DNA of 37,521 nt from NCBI GenBank assembly GCA_019120545.1, contig DWUX01000005.1, positions 1-37,521 on the forward strand, written 5' to 3'. Source of the DNA: Candidatus Blautia stercoripullorum. Its GTDB lineage: Bacteria > Bacillota > Clostridia > Lachnospirales > Lachnospiraceae. Below are positions 31,960 through 37,521 of this stretch, piece after piece. The position numbers were made by a program, and so were the translations under genes. The notes beneath the pieces are model-generated. The model did no database searches and was not told where the DNA came from. It saw only the letters and a list, made by a program, of their open reading frames with translations. Within the stretch, counting starts at the first letter, position 1; every line of letters starts with the position of its first letter.

Positions 31960-32745
31960 CTAAAATTCGGCGTCGTGAAGCCAGACATACCTTTCATCTT
32001 CGCAGCGGTCAGTCTGAAGCCATGGATTTCCTTCAAGATGACGGATCATCCAGCAGGTATACATCTGGAAACCCGGAGCCACTGCCTGAGGATGAAGTTC
32101 GCCTCCGGGAATAGCGGAAAAGCTGCCCTCTACGCTCTTAAATACCTGGTCTCCCACAAAGCTGGCGCCAAAGCCTTCCGGACGGTCGAATTTAAAATAA
32201 TAGGTCTCCGGCTGGGGATGTCTGTGAGGCAGATAACCTGACCAATTTCCTCTGTCATTAAGGACCTCTCCCAGGACCATATTAGACCAGGGAGCAATGT
32301 CATGGTCAAAAATCGTATTAACTCTCCGCTTCGCCACATTGCCGAATTTTCCCACGCAGGAATAGCCCCAGGGGGCGTCTTCCGGTTTATAAAGTTTTCC
32401 CGGAAATTTTTTTCCATTCTTTGTCCGCTGGACCAGAATCTCCGTCTCTGTATCTGCGGTGACAGAAACCTGAGTTCCGGTGCAGACATGGACGCACCAG
32501 GGACCTTCTGTAAACACACTTTGCCTGCTTACTTCGGCTGTCTGATCCTCCCAGGCGAAAGTAACTTTGCCTTCCAGAAGCAGTACCGCTGTCTCTTCTC
32601 CTTCAAAACAGAAGATCCTGGTTTCTTCTTTTTTCATACGGTAAACACGGATGTCCATCATCATGTCTTTATAGTCATTGTCATAGGTAGTCAGAATTTT
32701 TTCGCCGTTTTTATCAAATTCCGGATAACCAAATACTTTTCCCAT
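31960..32745 (-). CDS. iolB: 5-deoxy-glucuronate isomerase
   Basis: 261 residues, close to the family's ~270. It converts 5-deoxy-D-glucuronate to 2-deoxy-5-keto-D-gluconate. Bicupin fold with the metal-site sequence YLPHRHPQPETYYFKFDRPE and a second cupin stretch PGGELHPQAVAPGFQMYTCW. The N-terminal cupin half contains FEGEETAVLLLEGKVTFAWE. It starts 13 bp after iolD. No frameshift or missing ligand seen. Confidence 0.93.
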   Translation of the reverse strand: MGKVFGYPEFDKNGEKILTTYDNDYKDMMMDIRVYRMKKEETRIFCFEGEETAVLLLEGKVTFAWEDQTAEVSRQSVFTEGPWCVHVCTGTQVSVTADTETEILVQRTKNGKKFPGKLYKPEDAPWGYSCVGKFGNVAKRRVNTIFDHDIAPWSNMVLGEVLNDRGNWSGYLPHRHPQPETYYFKFDRPEGFGASFVGDQVFKSVEGSFSAIPGGELHPQAVAPGFQMYTCWMIRHLEGNPWLQTDRCEDERYVWLHDAEF

Positions 32746-32758
32746 TTTGTTTCACTCC

Positions 32759-34690
32759 TTAATATGCTCTGGCTTCTTCTCTTCCCTTCAGAACCCCTTC
32801 ACAGGCTTTCCGCACACTTTCCTTTTCTGAGGTTGTAGCGATCCCCACATCCCACCAGGATTCATAACCGTCAGTCATGGTCTTTGGGATCACCTTCAGA
32901 TCAAAGAGGCAGGCTCTCTCCTGTTTCTTGGCATCCTCAAGAGCATTTACCAATTCTTCAACAGTACGGCAGGTGTAAGTTTTCAGGCCGTATCCTTCTC
33001 CGATCTTTGCATAATCTACCGGGATCAGGTCCCCTGTGGGTTTCTTACCGTCTGTATAGCGGAATTCTGTAGCAAGACTGCCGATCCCGTGGTTCATTTC
33101 CAGATTGTTGATACACCCGAAACCGCAGTTGTCAAAGATCAGGATATTTACCTTCTGTCTTTCCTGCATAATGGTCATGATCTCACTGTGAAGCATCTGA
33201 AAGCTGGAATCTCCCACTACACAGTAAACTTCCTTGTCCGGTTCTGCAAATTTTACCCCCAGAGTGGCGGCCACTTCGTATCCCATGCAGGAATAGCCAT
33301 ATTCTGCATGATAGCCTCCTCTTTTATCTGTTCTCCACATTCTCTGCATACAGCTGGGCAGAGAGCCTCCGGCTGTAATGATGGTGGCATCTTTATCAAT
33401 GGTTCTGTTGATCGCGGCCAGGGCGGCGGTCTGAGTGATCACACCCTTGGTCAGCTTCACAAACTCCGGTATGGTTCTTGGATCCCTTGCCTTAATGATA
33501 GGCTCGAAATCTTCTCCGGTGTAGGTAATCGCTCCCAGACGTTCCATTTCTTTATCCCAGACTTCCTTGGCCTTTTGAATCTCATCTGTATAGGCAGAAT
33601 GATAACCTCTGGCCCGCAGCTTCTCAGCCAGCGCCTCTACTGTCACCTTTGCGTCTCCCACTGCCTTCACTGCATCCATCTTATAAGCATGGAAACGGCA
33701 GTTATTAATAGTTACAAACTGTACATTTTCATTCTGGAACAAATGCTTGGAGCTGGTGGTAAAATCTGACAATCTGGATCCTACAGCGATAACAACATCC
33801 GCATCTTTTGCAATGATATTTGAAGCATAGGTTCCCGTCACGCCAATGCCTCCCAGGCAGTAGGGATGGCTGGATCTGCAGGCGCTTTTTCCTCCCTGGG
33901 TCTCCCCAAAAGGAATCCCGAATTCTTCACAGAAGTTCTCCACAGTTTCCCCTGCTTCTGAATAGCGGACCCCGCCTCCCACGATAACCAGAGGTTTTTT
34001 CGCCTCTGAAATGAGCTGGGCCAGATCCTCCAGTTCTTCTTCCACAGCCACCGGTCTGGTGATCCTGTGCACTCTTTTCTTGAAGAAGTACTCTGGAAAA
34101 TCAAAGGATTCTCCCTCCACATCCTGGCACAGGGCAATACAGCAGGCTCCGGTTTCCGCCGGATCGGTCAGTACCCGCATAGCGTTTATAAGCGCTGTCA
34201 TGATCATTTCCGGACGGGTGATCCTGTCCCAATATTTACACACAGGCTTAAAAGCATCGTTTGTGGTTGTTGCCAGACTGCTGCTCTGTTCCAGCTGCTG
34301 AAGGACCGGATCCGGCTGACGGGAAGCAAAGCTGTCTGCCGGAAATACCAGCAGAGGAATATTGTTTACTGTAGCTGTAGCACAGGCGGTTACCATGTTT
34401 GCCGCTCCGGGACCAATGGAAGAAGCGCAGGGAATGATCCGTCTCCGGTTGCTTTGTTTTGCAAAAGCCGTTGCCACATGGCACATGCCCTGCTCATTTC
34501 TTCCCTGAAAAACACGGAGCTGTCCCGGGTTTGTATCAAGTGCTTCTCCCAGTCCTACAGCGATGCCATGTCCGAAAATCGTGAAAAATCCTTCCACAAA
34601 TTTTGTTTCTACCCCGTCCATGGACACATACTGGTTATCTAAAAATTTCACAATGGCCTGGGCCGTTGTCATTCTGATTGTTTTCCCCAT
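32759..34690 (-). CDS. iolD: 3D-(3,5/4)-trihydroxycyclohexane-1,2-dione acylhydrolase
   Basis: 643 residues, typical for IolD. Thiamine-diphosphate enzyme that hydrolytically opens the six-carbon ring to 5-deoxy-glucuronate. Visible: N-terminal pyrimidine-binding domain with VEGFFTIFGHGIAVGLGEAL and the ASSIGPGAANMVTACATATV stretch, central NAD/FAD-like domain (VIAVGSRLSDFTTSSKHLFQ), and C-terminal ThDP motif VVGDSSFQMLHSEIMT ending INNLE. It starts 25 bp after iolC. Confidence 0.95.
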   Translation of the reverse strand: MGKTIRMTTAQAIVKFLDNQYVSMDGVETKFVEGFFTIFGHGIAVGLGEALDTNPGQLRVFQGRNEQGMCHVATAFAKQSNRRRIIPCASSIGPGAANMVTACATATVNNIPLLVFPADSFASRQPDPVLQQLEQSSSLATTTNDAFKPVCKYWDRITRPEMIMTALINAMRVLTDPAETGACCIALCQDVEGESFDFPEYFFKKRVHRITRPVAVEEELEDLAQLISEAKKPLVIVGGGVRYSEAGETVENFCEEFGIPFGETQGGKSACRSSHPYCLGGIGVTGTYASNIIAKDADVVIAVGSRLSDFTTSSKHLFQNENVQFVTINNCRFHAYKMDAVKAVGDAKVTVEALAEKLRARGYHSAYTDEIQKAKEVWDKEMERLGAITYTGEDFEPIIKARDPRTIPEFVKLTKGVITQTAALAAINRTIDKDATIITAGGSLPSCMQRMWRTDKRGGYHAEYGYSCMGYEVAATLGVKFAEPDKEVYCVVGDSSFQMLHSEIMTIMQERQKVNILIFDNCGFGCINNLEMNHGIGSLATEFRYTDGKKPTGDLIPVDYAKIGEGYGLKTYTCRTVEELVNALEDAKKQERACLFDLKVIPKTMTDGYESWWDVGIATTSEKESVRKACEGVLKGREEARAY

Positions 34691-34715
34691 GACCTCTACT
34701 CTCCTTTTCTGGTCT

Positions 34716-35750
34716 CTATACTCTTGCGATCATTTCGCCGAATTTTTCTTTTTCCTCTTTTATAAAATCATGGACCTCCTGGGGGCCGGGAAGGGAATCT
34801 GAGCAGTTATTGCTTCTCACCATCATAGAAGCCTCCGCAGAGCCAAACTCCAGACAGTCTATGATCGGCCAGCCCTGATACAGGCCATAGAGAAATCCTG
34901 ATCCGTATCCGTCTCCTCCGCCGAAGCCTTTTCTGGCTTCTACAGGGAACGGCTTAATACTGAATTTTTCTCCATCGCAAGTATATGCAGTGGAACCCTG
35001 CATGCCATGTTTGATCACTACGATCTTCGCATTGCAGTTCTGCCAGTAAGCCGCACTCTCTTCATCACTCATCCCTGGTTTGATCAGCTTCTCAGTAAGA
35101 TCGAATTCCTCTCTGGAACCCATGATAATATCTGCTTCCTTAGCTACGATAGAATAATAGATGGAAATCTCATCACTGTTTTTCCAGTTATATGCCCGGT
35201 AGTCAATGTCAAAAATCACCTTGGTCTGGTTTTTCTTTGCCAGCATTACGGCTTTGATGGCCGCTTCCCTGGAAGGACTTTCTGCCAGAGCGGTTCCTGA
35301 GATCAGGATGGCTTTGGTCCGGCGGATATAATCTTCATCAATATCATCCACATGAAGCTGGAGATCCGCAATACAGTTCCGGTACATCAGGATATTGCTT
35401 TCTTTCGAAGAAAGCATTTCCGTAAAAGTCAGTCCCAGTTTTTCTCCGTTTTTGCATCTTGTGATATGAGAAGTATCGATTCCCTGTTCCTGAAAATATT
35501 CTGTAACAAAATCTCCGAACTGATCATCGGAAACTTTTCCCAGAAACCCTGCCTTCAGCCCGTGGCGGGTGACCCCTACCGCAATATTAGCAGGAGAGCC
35601 TCCTACGAATTTTTCAAACATATGTACCTTTTTTAAAGGCTTAAACTCTTCTTTTACCTGGTCATTGTATGCAGGGTTGAAGTCAATGGCCACTCGTCCC
35701 AGAAGTACCAGATCCATAGGCCTGGACTGGTCAAATTCTATATACTTCAT
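34716..35750 (-). CDS. iolC: 5-dehydro-2-deoxygluconokinase
   Basis: 344 residues, PfkB/ribokinase family. It phosphorylates 2-deoxy-5-keto-D-gluconate at C6. Motifs: PfkB signature 1 FEKFVGGSPANIAVGVTRHG near residues 45-65, and the anion-hole/catalytic motif GFGGGDGYGSGFLYGL, where GAGD of most PfkB kinases reads GGGD, as usual in IolC. It carries no C-terminal aldolase (IolJ/DUF2090) extension, unlike fused proteobacterial forms. It starts 16 bp after iolA. Confidence 0.94.
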   Translation of the reverse strand: MKYIEFDQSRPMDLVLLGRVAIDFNPAYNDQVKEEFKPLKKVHMFEKFVGGSPANIAVGVTRHGLKAGFLGKVSDDQFGDFVTEYFQEQGIDTSHITRCKNGEKLGLTFTEMLSSKESNILMYRNCIADLQLHVDDIDEDYIRRTKAILISGTALAESPSREAAIKAVMLAKKNQTKVIFDIDYRAYNWKNSDEISIYYSIVAKEADIIMGSREEFDLTEKLIKPGMSDEESAAYWQNCNAKIVVIKHGMQGSTAYTCDGEKFSIKPFPVEARKGFGGGDGYGSGFLYGLYQGWPIIDCLEFGSAEASMMVRSNNCSDSLPGPQEVHDFIKEEKEKFGEMIARV

Positions 35751-35766
35751 ATTCTGCCTCCGCCTA

Positions 35767-37278
35767 TCAGATGGTTCCGTCCCAAGTGGAAACGGTTTTT
35801 ACTTTCTTTTCTTCTTCATCAAACCAGCGGGTGGTAACCACTTTCCGCTCTGTGTAGAAACGGTAGCCGTCTTTGCCCAGAGTATGGAGATCTCCGAAGA
35901 AGGACTGTTTGTGTCCGTTGAAGGGGAACATTCCGATGGGTACCGGAATCCCTACATTTACCCCTACCATTCCTCCGTCTGTACGGCTGACAAACTCTCT
36001 TGCATAATGGCCGTTCTGGGTAAAGATCACAGAACCGTTGGCAAATGGATTTGCATTCATTACAGCCAGGCCTTCCTCAAAATCTTTTACTCTCTTAATG
36101 CACAGCACCGGTCCGAAAATCTCTCTGTCTCCTACTGTCATTCCTGGTTTTACATGATCCAGTATGGTAGGTCCTACATAGAATCCATTCTCGTATCCCT
36201 CTACGACAAGGTCTCTTCCGTCCAGCACCAGCTGAGCACCTTCTTCAATGCCTTTGTTGATCCAGTTGATCACAGATTCTTTGTGTTTTGCGTTGATCAC
36301 CGGTCCCATACCGGAGGTCTTATCATAAGCCGGCCCTACCTTCAGCGCTTTTGCCTTTTCTACAATGGCATTTACCAGCTCATCTGCAATACTTTCCTGT
36401 ACTACTGCTACAGGCAGAGCCATACATCTCTCTCCCGCGCATCCGAAAGAAGCATTGATGATTCCTGCCGCTGTCCTCTCAATAGGTGTATCTTCCAGTA
36501 CCAGGGCATGATTTTTTGCCTCGCAAAGAGCCTGCACTCTCTTGCCGTTAGACGCCGCTGTAGCGTAGATATGCTTGCCCACAGAGGTAGAACCGACGAA
36601 AGTAATCCCTTTAACATCCGGATGGCTTAAGAAAATCTCAGCCTCATGACGGGAACAGGTAACAATATTGATCACACCGTCAGGAAGCCCTGCTTCTTTA
36701 TACAGTTCTGCAATACGCATACAAGTCTGAGGAGTAAAAGTAGCAGCTTTCAGAACGATGGTATTGCCGCAGGCAATACAGATAGGGGTCATCCATCCCA
36801 TAGGGATCATAGCCGGAAAGTTAAAAGGAATAATGCCTGCAAAAACTCCCAGGGGCTGTCTGTAGGAAACCGTATCATAACCTTTGGAGGCGTCCATAAG
36901 GCTCTCTCCCATCATCAGTGACGGAGCAGAAATGGCCTGTTCTGTGCCTTCGATAGCTTTCAGCACATCTCCCTCTGCCTCTGCCCAGGCCTTGCCGTTT
37001 TCCTTTGCCACGGACATGGTCAGTTCATCCAGATGCTGGTAAAGCAGTTCACGGACTCTATAAAGGATCTGCACTCTTTTCTTCACAGGCGTGGCAGACC
37101 AGCCGGGGAAGGCATCCTTAGCAGCCTGGATCGCTTCCTCAACTTCCTGAGGGGTACAGCAGGGAACCTTGGCGATAACCTCTCCTGTACTTGGATCATA
37201 AGCATCCGTATACTTATCTGTCTTTGATTCCTTAAAGGAACCGTTTACAAAGTAGCCCAGTTTTTTAATTTCTCCCAT
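35767..37278 (-). CDS. iolA: Malonate/methylmalonate-semialdehyde dehydrogenase (CoA-acylating)
   Basis: 503 residues from ATG 37278, with AAAGGAGAAC 7 bp upstream; an in-frame GTG at 37302 is upstream of that site. CoA-dependent aldehyde dehydrogenase producing acetyl-CoA from malonate semialdehyde with NAD+. Motifs: GVFAGIIPFNFPAMIPMGW, FVGSTSVGKHIYATAASNGK, nucleophile Cys in FGCAGERCMALPVAV, and EIFGPVLCIKRV. It is the first gene of the inositol operon, behind a clear promoter. Confidence 0.94.
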   Translation of the reverse strand: MGEIKKLGYFVNGSFKESKTDKYTDAYDPSTGEVIAKVPCCTPQEVEEAIQAAKDAFPGWSATPVKKRVQILYRVRELLYQHLDELTMSVAKENGKAWAEAEGDVLKAIEGTEQAISAPSLMMGESLMDASKGYDTVSYRQPLGVFAGIIPFNFPAMIPMGWMTPICIACGNTIVLKAATFTPQTCMRIAELYKEAGLPDGVINIVTCSRHEAEIFLSHPDVKGITFVGSTSVGKHIYATAASNGKRVQALCEAKNHALVLEDTPIERTAAGIINASFGCAGERCMALPVAVVQESIADELVNAIVEKAKALKVGPAYDKTSGMGPVINAKHKESVINWINKGIEEGAQLVLDGRDLVVEGYENGFYVGPTILDHVKPGMTVGDREIFGPVLCIKRVKDFEEGLAVMNANPFANGSVIFTQNGHYAREFVSRTDGGMVGVNVGIPVPIGMFPFNGHKQSFFGDLHTLGKDGYRFYTERKVVTTRWFDEEEKKVKTVSTWDGTI

Positions 37279-37329
37279 TTTTACGTTCTCCTTTTCTTTC
37301 ACTTTTCACTGCGGTTTCTTTATATGCTC

Positions 37330-37358
37330 ATCATAACACTTTACTTTAAAATGCACAA
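37330..37358 (-). promoter_or_regulatory. Promoter of the inositol operon
   Basis: On the minus strand TTGTGC (37353-37358), 17-bp spacer, TATGAT (37330-37335). It leaves a leader of about 45 nt before iolA. Confidence 0.6.
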
Positions 37359-37365
37359 GTGCTTT

Positions 37366-37426
37366 TTGCGTACATTTTAATAAAAATGCGTTATTTTTAT
37401 TTTGCACGCAAAGTTTTTCGCACGCA
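37366..37426. promoter_or_regulatory. Cluster of ACGCA-type sites upstream of the iol promoter
   Basis: Four ACGCA half-sites within 60 bp: GCACGCA at 37404-37410 and 37420-37426, GTACGCA (minus) at 37367-37373, and TAACGCA (minus) near 37385-37393. The one at 37404 is centred in the near-palindrome TTTGCACGCAAA (37401-37412). Probable regulator binding sites; the regulator is not in the window. Confidence 0.45.
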
Positions 37427-37429
37427 GCT

Positions 37430-37472
37430 AAAAAAAGAGCTGCCGCATTCCTTTAAAATGCACAGCTCTTTT
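37430..37472 (-). terminator. Terminator of the gene upstream of the iol operon
   Basis: AAAAGAGCTG pairs with CAGCTCTTTT (37463-37472 with 37433-37442), with a possible inner GCATT/AATGC stem. On the minus strand it is followed by a run of seven T at 37430-37436. It ends a minus-strand gene lying outside the window. Positions 37473-37521 are AT-rich with no gene visible. Confidence 0.75.
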
Positions 37473-37521
37473 CTATGAGACTACAAATTATATTTGGTTT
37501 TTATATTTATATCTGTGAACC

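Noticed and set aside
1-37521. CRISPR array, insertion sequences, prophage, tRNA or rRNA genes
   Set aside because: No regularly spaced repeats, transposase or integrase motifs, or cloverleaf sequences were found on reading.

Overview
The window reads as chromosomal DNA from an anaerobic gut Firmicute, most likely a Lachnospiraceae-type Clostridium. This is inferred from strong AGGAGG-type ribosome binding sites, about 45-48% GC by eye, and the gene content: an oxygen-independent inositol pathway, phosphoketolase, PTS sugar uptake, a YtrA-type GntR/ABC operon and a BlaI/BlaR1 pair. No rRNA, tRNA, CRISPR array, insertion sequence or phage gene was seen. All assignments come from reading sequence motifs; no database search was possible.

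Layout. (1) 58-8288: an amino-acid/amine utilisation island. A class III aminotransferase, a cytidylate-kinase-like protein and an 884-residue protein joining an APC amino-acid permease to an iron-type alcohol dehydrogenase form one minus-strand operon. Upstream on the same strand are a PuuR-like XRE-cupin regulator and a GabT-like aminotransferase, and a PucR-type regulator is divergent. The implied route is uptake of an omega-amino acid (GABA, 5-aminovalerate, beta-alanine or similar), transamination to a semialdehyde and reduction to a hydroxy acid, with the reductase fused to the transporter. (2) 8503-14638: LysR regulator, xylulose-5-P/fructose-6-P phosphoketolase, then convergent xylulokinase with an alpha/beta hydrolase. 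(3) 14639-17925: a 516-bp stretch holding degraded coding fragments, then a BlaI/BlaR1-type repressor-sensor pair with two palindromic operators. (4) 18020-20918: a J-domain protein, a detached iolI (inosose isomerase) and a two-part Nudix protein. (5) 21067-22246: an AT-richer two-gene HipA/CtkA-like kinase module with its own promoter and palindrome. (6) 22423-24296: a GntR (YtrA type)-ABC ATPase-permease operon. (7) 24360-28781: a sucrose-type PTS EIIBCA and a GH32 hydrolase, with a divergent AraC regulator. (8) 28844-37278: a seven-gene myo-inositol operon in the order iolA-iolC-iolD-iolB-Fe-ADH-iolG-iolE, with a clear promoter, repeated ACGCA motifs upstream of it and terminators at both ends.

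How it works together. Inositol is oxidised (IolG), dehydrated (IolE), ring-opened (IolD), isomerised (IolB) and phosphorylated (IolC). After an aldolase step not encoded here, malonate semialdehyde can be oxidised to acetyl-CoA (IolA) or, by inference, reduced by the embedded Fe-ADH to 3-hydroxypropionate. Sucrose enters by PTS and is split by GH32. Xylulose is phosphorylated and can be cleaved by phosphoketolase. The most unusual object is the permease-dehydrogenase fusion, together with the operators and leader hairpins of its locus.
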